This document shows, in pieces, positions 53,203 through 64,000 of a stretch of DNA of 64,000 nt. Source of the DNA: Salvator merianae (lineage: Eukaryota > Chordata > Lepidosauria > Squamata > Teiidae); NCBI GenBank assembly GCA_003586115.2, contig QVOM02000034.1:17343444-17407443 (forward strand), in the 5' to 3' direction. The stretch's first letter is position 1, and the number at the start of each line of letters is the position of its first letter. The position numbers and the translations under genes were made by a program. Under the pieces are notes generated by a model. That model made no database searches, was not told the DNA's origin, and saw only the letters and a program-made list of their open reading frames with translations.

Positions 53203-54690
53203 TTGCTGCACTGTGATGGAAGAGTTAAGGCAACAGTAAGTAATAGTAATAGCACAAGCATACTGTCACATAGGACCAAGGGGCACTGTGCCACGGGGCA
53301 CAGAGGATTCTGGTCCAGGAACAAGGAGTTAGCACTGTGGCTCCAAACCACTGGGGATAAGCCCTATGGGGACTTTCTCCATGGTAAGGATGTGTAGAAT
53401 GGCTTTGACCTTAAAAAAAAAAAAAGCAGAACAAAAACAACTGTCTCTTGCTCTAGGCAAGCCAAGCATCTGTTCAAGCCATTATTATTATCATAAATGG
53501 CTGGGAGGTCTTTAGCTGGAAAACTCACAAGAATTGAAAGAGAGGAGATAAAGACGTTTAGGCATGGTAAGGAAGGATATTTGGATCTGAGCTGAGATGG
53601 AGAAAAGGGCCAAAGATACAAAATGAAGTTTGCAGTTGCTACCAGACAGAATACTCAGTTGAGTGGGTCAGGCGTGGCAGGGAAGGCATCTTCCCTTCAG
53701 AAAAGTCTTTTGGGGTGCATCAGAAATATCAAAAATAGGAGATCAGGTGTTCAAGAGAGATGGATGCGGGCAGAACCAGAGCAGGTGCAGCACAGGTGAG
53801 GATAGGGCATGGTGCTACTTGCACAGGTGTCAAGTTAAATTGTCACATGCTCTAGTGCCTGTTCAAGTTCATCAGCTGAAGTTCTTCCCTAGAAAGATGG
53901 TCTATTACAAACACAGACACACAGCCTGTAGAAGTGCAGAAATTCCTGTTTCTTTTCCAATTCTTGCAGGGATCCAAATGGCTGGGAAGAAATGAGGGGG
54001 GTATATAGGATGGTAAGAAACAGAAAGGCCATCAAGAACCTAAGTTTCCCTTTCACATGGAGTTTGACCACTTAGCCAGCCCACTAAATTAACATGGAAT
54101 AATTAGCCTTGAATCTGGAATAACTGCACTGCAATGCTAAGAAGTATATAGCACTCCTTTTCCCCTTGTGTAAAGTGATGGGGAAATACCCACTAGCAAT
54201 TTCCAGCCATTCTGGGGTCAAGCCTGAAAAATGTGACTGATTTTTTTTTAAACAAGCTGAGCAAAAAATGTATATTATAGAGTGTTTTTGTAGGGCAAGG
54301 CACCTGCCTTTTATCCATTCCTGAAGCCACCCAATAACAAAAATCCTATTGGTACTCCGTAAGATTAAAAAAAACAACCTAAAAACTAAGAATGGAACAT
54401 AAAAATCCAGCCTCCCAATCACTGCTAATAATAGCATCGGTTGAACAAATCTGAAAAGATTTAAGACTGAAATGCCGCAGAGGTGAGACGTAAAAGGGGA
54501 TCTGAAGCAGGCACAAAAGCAATTATTCAGCAGGTAGGTCTTTCAGGAGATGGGTAAAGAAGAAAGGACCTTTATTCAAGCAGCCTTTTGTTTCAGTGGG
54601 AGTATCTGCAAAAGTTGCTAAGAAAAAACTAGACATTACTGGAAGAAGGTGATATTTCAGGTAACCTGGCTCCAAGCCATTTATGCTGCC
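53203..54690. other. unrecognised non-coding stretch
   Basis: A run of A at 53412-53424 and ATT microsatellite traces near 53480 are all that I see. No gene is supported. Confidence 0.4.
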
Positions 54691-54697
54691 CCTTTCC

Positions 54698-54908
54698 TAG
54701 AACTGATGCCTGGGTACTGCCTCCAGGGTGGAGAGACAGACAGGATGCCTCTAAAGACCATTTGCAGGGAGTCAAGAGCAGGTGAAGGTTTTGCCTTTGT
54801 CTTCTGCTTGAGATGCCCAGAAGCAAATGGTAGGCCACTGTGTGAGACAGGATGCTGGATTAGATGGGCTATGGCCTGATCCAGCAAGGCTCCTCTCATG
54901 TTCCTATT
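54698..54908 (+). mobile_element. CR1 3' tail fragment
   Basis: It starts GATGCCTGGGTACTGCCTCC and ends TGGCCTGATCCAGCAAGGCT then CCTCTCATGTTCCTA. It is collinear with the tails at 6.66-6.87 and 12.44-12.64 kb, including GGAGTCAAGAGCAGGTGAAG. No coding part is retained. Confidence 0.85.
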
Positions 54909-55079
54909 AATAAGTGCTCTGAGATTCTTCAACAGACAGGCATTTCTGCTCTACCTTGGATCAGCTAGAATTTGTGGGTCAATTGCAAAAGCAATCCTAA
55001 TACAAACAAAAGTATGGACAACTATCAAGGAAAAGAAAGGCTGCAAAAGAAGTGTAATTACCTCCAGCATATGAGGTGA

Positions 55080-55240
55080 TATGCTTCCTCAAAGGCCAGC
55101 TGCTGGGAAACTGAGAGCAAGGCAAGTTACTGCTCGTGGACTTCCAGATGTGACCAATTGGCCACTGAGAAAAGGCTGCTGCTCTAGAAGGGCCACTGGT
55201 CTGATCCAGCAGTACATTGCTTATATCCTCAGTCTCCGTC
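55080..55240 (+). mobile_element. CR1 3' tail fragment, different subfamily
   Basis: CCTCAAAGGCCAGCTGCTGG, then GAAACTGAGAGCAAGGCAAG, leads to GGTCTGATCCAGCAGTACAT. The order matches a CR1 tail subfamily with a CTCTGAAGGCCAGYTKCTGG block, which is also seen at 60.47 kb. It is diverged. Confidence 0.65.
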
Positions 55241-55554
55241 TGTCCTAACTACTGTCTGCTGACATAGGTCAGTGGTGGCCTATGCAACAGGGGGACAGAG
55301 CAGGTAGTTGGAAGCTTTGCTTTATTTTGCTTGTGCTTTGAGCCCATTGTAGATTGAATTGCTGTTCTCTGAGAGCAAAGCAGGCTTTCAACTCAAGCTC
55401 CACCATGTCCCTGCTGCCTTCTAAGTCCTGGTCAGTGCCCACTGACCTGATGCCCATCTAAAATCTTTGACCTACAACACCCTTCAATCCTAGCCATGAT
55501 AGTTATGTTGGGTGGAGCCCCTTGAAGCTGAACTCCAAAAGACTTGTGATTTTC
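55241..55554. other. unrecognised non-coding stretch
   Basis: I see no supported features. Confidence 0.4.
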
Positions 55555-55557
55555 CAG

Positions 55558-55740
55558 GAGAGAGCATAAGAAATACCCTGCTGGATCAGGCCATTGGCCC
55601 ACCACATCTTGCAGCCCATTCTCATGGTAGCATATGGGAGCCCACAACTAGGGTAGAAATACACACCTTGCCTTGCTTACAAGCCTCCCCCAGCTGGCCT
55701 TCAGAGGCATACTATCTCCTGCATCGTCGGAAGTGAAACA
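55558..55740 (-). mobile_element. CR1 3' tail fragment, reverse strand
   Basis: GAGCATAAGAAATACCCTGC, then TGGATCAGGCCATTGGCCCA, is the reversed CR1 end. CTGGCCTTCAGAGGCATACT near 55695-55714 is the reversed CTCTGAAGGCCAG block. Confidence 0.75.
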
Positions 55741-56555
55741 GCCATCAGGGCTAGTAGCTCGATTGCCTGGTCCATCACAAACTGGTCCAACCCCTTCTAA
55801 GCTGGTGGCCAACAACCTACCTTGCAGTAGTGAATTTGAAAGTATAGTTATGTTCTACAGGAAGAGGGAAAACATCCTTTTGCCTGCCCTGATTCTTCCA
55901 AGGTTAAGTCTAAACTGCTTAAAAAGTATTTTGTCACAATCAGCTTGACCATAAAAACAAACAAGGCAGCTGTCTAGCATGACAGAAAACCATGAGCCAC
56001 TTCTCTGCTCTCCAGTAATCCCCATAAATATATATATAGATTTGCGACTGAACAGGGCAGACACAGAGGAAAAACCCATGCAATGTTTCTATGGCAGATG
56101 GGTCTGACATCTGAATCCTAGCTCGTTATACGGGTTCATTAACTCTAAAATCCATCATTCACCCGAGAAATCCAAAACGCTTATTTAGAGATCTTTTTAT
56201 TTGCCAGGGATGGAGAACAGAATTTATTCACAGCCTGAGCTGTGATCTCTAGGAGCTCCTGACAGCGCTTGTCGCCTTTGAGAGGGATGGAGGATTGAAG
56301 AAGCGGGCGATTTCCAACGGGGTGGTTGGTCAGGAATTTGTGAGCCCAACCTTAAGCCTCGGTTTATGGGTTTCCCCGAGATGGAGGAGAGAAAGGCGCA
56401 AAGGTGTATAACTCCCAAGGTCTTTTGAAGATTGCGCTTTCGATGCCGGAGAAACTAGAACAGAGAGGCGTGTGCTGTATTTCATCAGCTTCAGCGAGAG
56501 AGATACTTGCTCTAGCTGGCAGAAAAAGCCACTTCCCAAAAATCCCAACCCCTCC
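55741..56555. other. unrecognised stretch upstream of second CpG island
   Basis: There is no gene or repeat signature, apart from a short ATATATATAG run near 56030. CpG content begins to rise from about 56400. Confidence 0.4.
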
Positions 56556-56559
56556 CTGG

Positions 56560-57165
56560 CCGCTAAAAATAACCACGTCATCCATCACAGCAGCGCTGCT
56601 GCCTCCTCTTTTCACCTCGCTCGCCTCGCTGCAGAAACGTCGCGTCCCGTGACAGTCAGCCTGGCTCTTGAGCCTTCCCGACTCAAAATTGGTACCCGGA
56701 CGCCGGGAACGCAGCTGCAGACGCCGCGCCGCCGCCTGCGGCTAGGCCGGGATCCCTCTCATTCTAAGGCGCTGCTGGGACTCTCCGGCGGCGCTACAAA
56801 CGGCAGGCAAGCCTCCCTTCCGCCCGTCCAGCCATTGGTTCAACCCTCCACCCCACCCATCAGGAACGCGGGCAAGGTAAAGAGCAAACCAAGCCTTGTG
56901 CGCCGCTTGGCGCGACGCGCGAAGAATCCCCTCCGTCCCAGCCGCGAAGCCCGTCAACGTTTTTGGCCAAATTGCGCTTCTGCGCTGAAAAACTCCGCCT
57001 AGGACGGCGAGCGGCCAACCCGGGACAGAGGGGGCTGCGTGGCATGACTCAAAGGGGGCGGGGTTGGGTAGCATCTGTTTTGGAAGGGCGCGCGCACTTA
57101 CTTAGATTTCGAGTCTCTGATTAGTTAATAAGCGGGCGGGCTTGGGAGAGAGATTTCTGCTGCTC
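56560..57165. promoter_or_regulatory. second CpG island, possible alternative promoter
   Basis: CpG is dense, with blocks such as GACGCCGCGCCGCCGCCTGC and GGCGCGACGCGCGAAG. A CCACGTCA motif (56573-56580) resembles an E-box/CRE half-site, and an inverted CCAAT box (CCATTGG) is at 56832-56838. A 176-codon plus-strand frame (56472-57002) crosses the island but has no recognisable domain and probably reflects low stop frequency in GC-rich DNA. Direction is unknown. It lies about 5 kb from the larger island and could serve the same gene. Confidence 0.6.
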
Positions 57166-59570
57166 GATCTGGCAAGGAAAGAGGGGACGAACAGTGCTTC
57201 TCCATGATATCTGCTGAAAGTTGCAAACTTTTTTTTTTTTTTTTTTTGCATTGATTCATAACCTTCGTAGGCGAAAGGAAAGGTGCCCTCAAGCGCCGAC
57301 GCCGGGTGGCTGCCAAATCCACGCAGGCGGTTCTTTTGGCAACAATACAGAAGTCGTTTTATCATTGTCATCTTCTCCTGGGGATCTATTAGGACTTCTC
57401 ACTCGAGTCTGCATCTTGGTAGTGTCTTAGCCAAGGACTAGCCAGAGCTGATCATACAAATTGTGGGAATGGCTGCTTCAGTGCTGAGACATCACTGTCA
57501 CAGAGCTGCCTGTAGCAAAAGATGCAGTTTAGCGGGTAAAGTCAAGATAGTTTTAAAGTAAACAAAATCTGGAACATAGTGCATGCAGTACGGAACTCTC
57601 GTGCTGAAAAAAAGAGACTAGGGAATGGAGTGAGGATTTCACAGGGAAAAAATTCAAAAGACGTTTAAAAAATGAGTAAACTAAAAGTATTTGCATTTTA
57701 CTGAAATTATAATGGACAGGTACCAGAGAAGGTGCTTTTGCAGCACAGGCTAATTCTGATAGTTTAAATGTATTCAGAAGCCCCATGGAAACCATTCTCA
57801 CTACACCAGGGCAGGCTGCTTGTGCAAATTGCCAGGGTTGCAATACAAAATGCTGCAGTCGAGGTGTCGGTCAGATGGTCTTCCTGCGTTATTTGTGCAA
57901 ACCTGTGTGTAACAAAGTGCTAATATGTGTGAGTATACCTCCCATGGCTTCTAAAGAGGCAGATTTTTGAGGAGCAACCTGCCACAATGCAGCTGTTGGG
58001 GTTTGGGGACTTCTGGAGGAGGTATCTGATCTCAGGCCTGAGAGAGGTATCTGTAGAGAGAACTTATGACTTTCAGATACCGGATGTCCATTCCCAAGCC
58101 AAGAAACCTCTGGGAAGTAATTATGACAATGCTGCACTGGTATGTCTTGGTTTCACCAGTCTGCACTGCCTTGCTAATATATTCCAGTCTCCCTAATTTC
58201 TGCAACATTTTTAAAGGCGTCCTCATGCGTAACTCATTGCCGTGGTCTAGTCAGGTGGTTAGAAGGGTGTGAGTGATTTACGCAAGATTTTCTTGCCCAG
58301 AAAATCTTAAGCTTCAGCTGGTCCACAGGGGCCACTTGCTTTGTTAGTATCAATGAGAATCATCCAACTGCAAAGATGCTCCTTTAAGTTTCAGATTGTG
58401 CAGGTTACAATAAATCTGCTTTTTAATTCCATTTTCCTGTAAGAGATTTAGGATTGTGGCTTTCTACTGCCTACTATGCCTGCCAGCTATAATCCTGGTG
58501 GATGTGAGTTTAATTGTCATGCAAAGGGATTCTGCGTGAGATATCAGACCAGTTTAGATTCCTTGTGGCATGGAGGAATTCCATGCACCGATACCTCCGT
58601 TGTGTGCATAATTTATTGCATTGCACTAAATCTGCAATAGCTGTTGCCGTACCCTTGATCTAGGGCACAGTCTATCAATTTCTTACCCTCCAAATATTTC
58701 TGATCTACAATTCCCAGCAATTCAGTTGTAATTCAGAAACATCTGGGGTGTGTGTGACAGATTGACCACTGCTGATCTAGACTGAGAACATGGTGTGCAA
58801 GAATGGAGTAATATTAATTCTTGGTACCTTTGCAGTGAGCTAACAAAGTTATCTAGACAGAATTTGAATTGGGTAGGAAACTCCTATTGGTGCAGATGAA
58901 AGTTTCCCTCCTAGGGCAGAGAGGACAATGAACTCAGCTCCCTTTTCTTCTGTACCTTGGCATGACCACAGCCCAGACTGAGGATTTTTCTTATGGCAGA
59001 CTGCAGTTGTTTAAAACTCAGCCATTTTAACTGTGAAAGCAAATTTAACAGAATACATTCTATGACAGAAATTAAGTTTGCACAAAGCAACAAGGCCCAC
59101 TGGCTGCATTCCACTGATCTCCTAGATCCTGCCCCAGTATCATGAGATATGTGGGGAAAGTCCCCAGAGGGCAAAACATTTTAAAAATCACTTTAGGAGA
59201 ACTGGGTCTTGGGTACATAAAGGTCTTCATTCAGGATTGATAAATACATCGCGTCAGGAAAATTGTGCAGAATTGGGCTTCAGGATGCAAAGTGGAAATC
59301 AGTCCCATGAATAAAAGTCCCACCATGGTGAAAATGTCCTGGTTGCTAGTTTCTGATATAGGAGAATAAAATAAAATAAAACCTCATTTGCATTCTGAAA
59401 GAAACAATTCCGCTCCACAATTGTCCTGAATTCGTATTTCTGTTCTTCCACACATACCTTAAAGTTTTCCTCTTTGAGATAAACATTACTGTAACCTGGT
59501 GAATTGAGTCAATGGATGGGTGTTGAAAGAGTGCTTGGGGAGAAGTGGTGTGACACAATAATTATGTAGA
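57166..59570. other. unrecognised stretch, T-run at 57229-57247
   Basis: A run of 19 T residues and otherwise ordinary sequence. I see no supported gene, RNA or repeat. If the CpG island is a promoter, this may be intronic or intergenic. Confidence 0.4.
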
Positions 59571-59574
59571 TGTC

Positions 59575-60140
59575 TTTTCAATTTTTTTTTAAATTGCTTT
59601 CCAAAGTTACAAAAACCATACATCAAAGTAGTATATTTCCGGATACTTTACATATATTCATCATTTTACCAATAAACTTACATGCATGCCTTCCCACCCC
59701 TCCCTATTAGTAATTCCTCTCTCCTTCCCCAGACAGAAAATGGGACAACTAATAACCCTTCTATTTCATTTGGAGGATCTGACTAATCATTTTAATAATT
59801 TTTGTGCTCTCCCCTTGATTCTTTTGTATTCCAACACTTAAACTTTGGGTATTGTATACTTTGACCAGTATAGCTCATTATATTCTCCTTATAAAAATCA
59901 AATATTATCTATTCTGATATATAATAAACCATCATTTACTACTGTCTTTCCAGCCCAGGACATTAATCGCATGAGCTGCAGTTAATAATTGCTTTATCAG
60001 ATATTGATCCTCCTTCCTTATTGGCTGATCTTTAAATGACTGCAGTATTCTGTTTATTTCTACTCTTATTTTCCTCCAAAATCTTTGTACTTCACTGCAT
60101 TCCCACCACATATGTAAATATGAACCTTTTCCATTGCAAT
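59575..60140 (-). mobile_element. L1-clade LINE ORF2 C-terminal fragment, reverse strand
   Basis: Read from 60130 downward, the minus strand encodes YLHMWWECSEVQRFWRKIRV, the WWEC motif of L1 ORF2, followed by KEDQYLIKQLLTAAHAINVL then GWKDSS, the usual L1 order. Later frames are broken. The 5' part of the element is missing. The motif is the same as in the L1 at 26.8 kb. Confidence 0.78.
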
Positions 60141-60454
60141 TATTTATTTATATGAAACAACTGACATGGGATCCTGTACCACCTCCCTGTAAGTTTCATC
60201 TACAGTTCCTTCTGCATTAAAGTTGTTGTAGATGTCTATGCTGCAATTCAGGAAGCACGAAGCAGGGTCTCTGACTACTGTTTCACCCTGTTTGTGCCTT
60301 GCAGTCCTGCTTGCAGATCAGAACTGTGTAGACTATGGATTCATGAATGACCTGTGCAGTCTGATGTTATTACATGCTTGATCAGAACAGGAACAAATGT
60401 TACTGGCCTTTGTGGGTGTATTTTGTCTTTACTTTGGACCAATCTGTGCAAGTC
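60141..60454. other. unrecognised non-coding stretch
   Basis: No features can be named. Confidence 0.4.
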
Positions 60455-60455
60455 A

Positions 60456-60599
60456 GGGCTGTTAGATCTAACGGCAGTGGGAGGTGGTCTGCCTCTGAAG
60501 GCCAGCTTCTGGGAGACTGTAAGCTGGGCAATCTGTGCGCTCGTGTCAAGCTAGTGGGCTTCCTTGTGCAGCTGGTTGGGTTGTTGCTGGAGGTGGATA
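60456..60599 (+). mobile_element. CR1 3' tail fragment, cut by a DNA transposon
   Basis: GCCTCTGAAGGCCAGCTTCT, then GGGAGACTG, GTGCGCTCGTG and TAGTGGGCTTCC, follows the CR1 tail order seen near 55.08 kb. It runs up to the GGGCC terminus at 60600. Sequence after that element (TGTGAGAACAGATTGCTGGA then TTAGA at 61036-61060) resembles the next part of the tail. Confidence 0.55.
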
Positions 60600-61035
60600 G
60601 GGCCATCCACACTTGGGTGATCTGTTCCACTCCAGGTTCGGCCAATGCCTCCGAATAGCCCTTGGAGGTCAGTGCAGAGACTCCAAAGGCTGAGAACTTT
60701 ATTTCCTAGACTTCACAGTTTCTAGAGGGGCCATTTTTGGTGATACACCACTTTTGGCACCATTTCTGGTGTACTGCTGGCAAAGGTCCCCTGTCATATT
60801 CTGTTCTACAGGGGCATGGTGATTTTGTGCCCTCCATAGTCCAGAGTATGAGTGCTGGCCTGGTTATGGACCTCTTTGAAGAGGTCCACAGCAGGACTGG
60901 GGTATCTCAGTCCACTGCTTGGTCCAGTGGGGATGAAGCGTGATGGGTGGGGGTGCTGTAGTCTGTGCCAATGTGTGGACAGCAGCCCCTTATTCCGTTA
61001 TTTATCTCAGAATAAAGATAAGTGTGGAAAGGGCC
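60600..61035. mobile_element. non-autonomous DNA transposon, family J (436 bp)
   Basis: The left end is GGGCCATCCACACTTGGG and the reverse complement of the right end is GGCCCTTTCCACACTTATC. No matching 3-bp flank is seen. The interior has inverted pieces such as GACCTCTTTGAAGAGGTC (60870-60887). It appears to split a CR1 tail. No coding capacity is seen. Confidence 0.6.
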
Positions 61036-61059
61036 TGTGAGAACAGATTGCTGGATTAG

Positions 61060-62999
61060 AAAGGGCACAGATCAGATTCAGTGAAGCATTTCTTATCTTC
61101 TTTTTTTTCTTTTGGTTTTATTTTAAAGGATTGGTGATATAAAACTGCCAGTATGGAACTGGCTTGTGTGAAGAAGAGTTTTTTAATAGTGTTTTTGGGG
61201 AAGAGTGACCAGGCTGAATGCCTCCTGAGAGATGAGGATATTTTGTGGTTGGTATTCTGATTGACTTGTTCTGTTTGCACAGTGGATTTTCTTTCCTGCT
61301 TCTCGGACTTCTTCCTCTCCTCCTCAAATTGGAAAGCTGGAGGCAAGAGGAATAGTAAGGGCACTGTATGTTGGTTGGCACCGCGTTGGCTCTCACTCTG
61401 CACGTTTACGTTGTTAGCCTTCTTAGTTCACTGTAGCAAAAAAATGAAAAAAAAACCCAACCCTTTGCTTTCCTATTGGAGGGGGAAAACAACTACATAC
61501 AAACGAAGAATTGCCATTCATGCCACCAGGACTCGGTTCCATGTAGGAGGACTGTAGACCTAAAACCTTCAAGCCTCCAATCCTGAGTCCCAGACTACAA
61601 CTCACTACCAAAGGCCTTGTGAATCTGAACTGCACTGAGGAAACTCTGCTCAACTAAAAGCGCTTCATCACTCACCTCTTTGGTGAGCAGGCCTGGGATA
61701 ATAATATCTTCAGATGTCTTTCCCACTATTTGGCTTAATATATACTTTTTATTATGATATGTACATTCCATTGGTTTTCAAGGCTGCCTTCAGCATTTTT
61801 AATGGGTACTTGGAGATTATGAGCAATTTTTCCATTGGCTTTTCTTACCAAAACCACACTGTGCCTCAATTTGGGAGACTGAATGTTTTTTTTCTTTTAA
61901 AAAAAATGAACCTGAAATAATATGTTTTTGTAGGATATGTGTGTGTGTCTTCCATATGTATATTTTGCTTTTATCAGTAGACATTTATAATGGGTTTCCC
62001 TCAAAGCTGGAGCCTATAACGCACAATTAACTGACATCCTTTCCCACCCGGCTGTGTCTATTGGAGCTGGAAGATGCCCAAATGCCTTTATTTGAGAATC
62101 CATTTCTGCTTGGTGTACCAGGGCTTCACTCGTGCATGAAAATGGCTGAATTGTTACAGCTTGAAATTGGAGCTGTATTGGTACTGTCCCATCTGGAAAG
62201 TTTATGTAAGGCACCACTCCCATTAGTTTATGACAACTTTAAGGTGGCCAATGTTATTTCTGCCTTTTTTGGGGAGGGGTTACTGTGTATTTTTTTTTTA
62301 AAAAGTTGGTATTTTGTGTTATTATTATTGATAATGATCATAATTATTTCCCCAGCTTTGTATTTCCAGATCCCCCTCCACACAAAAAGTATGCTGGTAT
62401 TCTAACTTGGGGGGGAATAGCTGTTATCAGAGGATGGTACTGTTGAGCATTATATCCCTGATAGAGAACTACTGCAATGCCTGAGAGCCCTCTGACCCTA
62501 CTGCTGCTCTTTCTTGCTGTCTGAAGTCTCTGAATTGGCAAGCAAGATGAATAGGAATCTCCTTACACCACCTGTGGGAGATCTCATGGTTCGGCCAGAA
62601 AAAAAGGAGAACAGCAAGAAGTATCTGCAGCAGGTCAAAATGCAGTTTGGGGAAATCAAAAGGGGCTTTCAGTCATAGCCTCATGGTTTTGATGTATGGG
62701 TCACTACTGGTAGCAGAAAGTGGGCCAAGAAGATCATGCTGAAATGGTCCAATTATCTGGAACCAGCACAAATATGAAATTCCATTTCTGCAGATTTGTA
62801 GGACTGGAAGGCACTGTCATGCCACTGGGTTTGATCCTATGGCCAAACTGGTACTTTTCAGCTATCAAGCTTCTTATGAAATGAACTGAGACCATGCAGA
62901 CAGTAGAGACTTGGCTCCTGCAAGCCAGTGTTTTTTGGGTGACTCAAAGCAAGTGAGCCAAGCTGGGGTGGAATAGTGGAGGCCCGCTTCCTGGTAGAG
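61060..62999. other. mostly unrecognised, minor low-complexity runs
   Basis: There are T-rich runs near 61100, poly-A near 61440-61457, a short GT run (61939-61948) and an ATT run (62320-62350). About 61590-61740 resembles the far 3' part of an L2 but is too eroded to call. No gene is seen. Confidence 0.35.
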
Positions 63000-63000
63000 T

Positions 63001-63343
63001 GGCCTGTCTGCACTGGACTACGCTGCAGGGTGGGTGGACCCATTAAAACTACTCCACCACAGCATGCCTCATTGGCTGATATCCCAGGCCCAACCCCTTT
63101 TGGCTGGGCACCCGGAAGTGCTGCAAATGTGCCGCTTCTAGGTGTGTGTGACTGAAAAAGCCTCAACCAGGAACTTCAAAGCCCTGGCCGGCGCCTTCAA
63201 AACCTTTGGACCCAGATGGGCTGTCCAGAATGTGGACAGTCCTTAGCATGGGCTAGTGATAGCCAGCCCCATCGTGGGCTGGGCTATGTAGTCTGGGTCA
63301 GTGTATCACAGGATAGATAGCCCATGCCATGCAGATAGGGACC
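63001..63343. mobile_element. possible non-autonomous DNA transposon (343 bp)
   Basis: The left end is GGCCTGTCTGCACTGGACTA. The reverse complement of the proposed right end is GGTCCCTATCTGCATGGCAT, giving a weak inverted terminus with the shared TCTGCA core. The interior is GC-richer, with GGGCTGTCCAGAATGTGGAC like that near 36.3 kb. No target duplication is seen. Confidence 0.4.
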
Positions 63344-64000
63344 ACATTTTCTACAGGGTCACTGTAATCCAACTGAGATAAATGTCACTGTAACTGTACA
63401 GTAAAATTTAGTTAATGGACTGTATTTTGATGTGATAGAATAAATGTAGCACTTTTTCATTTTAAATATTTTATCTGATGCTGTCGTGGGGTGGGACATG
63501 GTATTTGCCCATCTTTTGAAAGCATGGGTTTGCCAAGATCCTGTAAAATCCAGTGAGCACCACCAGAGGGCACATTCAGACAAACTCACTGAGGTTATAA
63601 ATCACTTGGTAAAGATCATCTTTACTTTATTAGGTCAAAACATGGTAACATAATGATAGGGTCTGTGCTTCTGAGTGCGAAATTAAACTTATTGAACAGC
63701 TTCTGAGGATAGACTATTAGGGTACAAATATTCCATGGCACAGAATGGAAACTTTTTATCACTGGTAATGCAAACACAGAGATAATAATATTGAGAACTA
63801 TTCTGGACGTATACTTTTTTTAAAAAAAAAATGATCACAGATTTACATCTTGTAAGGTCACGTGTGCTTGGAATGACTTGAGTAAGTGAGCCAAACCACA
63901 AGGAAAGTCAAATGTCTCTTCTCCAAGTTAGCCCTCTCAACAGTTGGGTCTTCTCAGTGGTAGCACCCCTGCTGTTCATGAGGCACCTACACTTACAGGT
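63344..64000. other. unrecognised, possible start of an L2 fragment at the window end
   Basis: Most is unassigned. The last 60 bases encode VFSVVAPLLFMRHLHLQ on the plus strand, resembling the L2 AFSVVAPRLW motif, so an L2 3' end may continue past the window. Confidence 0.35.

Noticed and set aside
56472..57002. 176-codon frame through the second CpG island as a gene
   Set aside because: It has no recognisable motif and low stop density is expected from base composition. Kept only as a note in the CpG island entry.
1..64000. CRISPR arrays, operons, riboswitches or bacterial-type terminators
   Set aside because: All regular repeats are microsatellites, minisatellites or transposon parts. Gene density, CpG depletion and LINE/SINE content are those of a vertebrate nucleus.

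Overview
The window looks like gene-poor nuclear DNA from a vertebrate, most likely a squamate reptile. I see no operons, ribosome binding sites, bacterial genes or CRISPR arrays. Instead there are decayed non-LTR retrotransposons of several clades: CR1/L3, L2, L1 and RTE/BovB. There are also tRNA-derived SINEs, a solo retroviral LTR, many short non-autonomous DNA transposons, and long microsatellites. BovB together with abundant CR1, L2 and tRNA-SINEs fits a lizard or snake; the family is not resolved. No intact protein-coding gene can be supported.

Layout. 1-15 kb: unrecognised sequence with scattered DNA transposons (one nested in another at 3.2-3.6 kb), two CR1 3' ends (6.1-6.9 and 12.1-12.6 kb) and reverse-strand L2 pieces. 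15-30 kb: a SINE next to an L2 reverse transcriptase fragment, a 607-bp element with a large internal fold-back, a LINE ORF1 esterase remnant, several further DNA transposons, and an L1 3' end split by two separate insertions (26.8-28.0 kb). 30-38 kb: an internally deleted BovB, an L2 3' end, a 51-bp tandem array, and long purine and pyrimidine microsatellites. 38-50 kb: mostly L2, including one copy carrying a SINE and another carrying a 432-bp solo LTR, plus an old CR1. 50.5-52 kb: a strong CpG island with a possible first exon. 56.5-57.2 kb: a second, smaller CpG island. 57-64 kb: unrecognised sequence, a reverse-strand L1 fragment (59.6-60.1 kb) and more DNA transposons.

The most striking pattern is a loose set of short inverted-repeat elements. 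Most end in GG(n)CC...TGCACTT-like or TCACACTT-like termini, and where target duplications can be read they are 3 bp. They range from 142 to 607 bp. I label the families A to K for this report only; assigning them to PIF/Harbinger is inference. The host genes, if any, are probably represented only by the two CpG islands, meaning promoters or first exons of a gene or genes whose bodies lie outside the window or in introns I cannot recognise.
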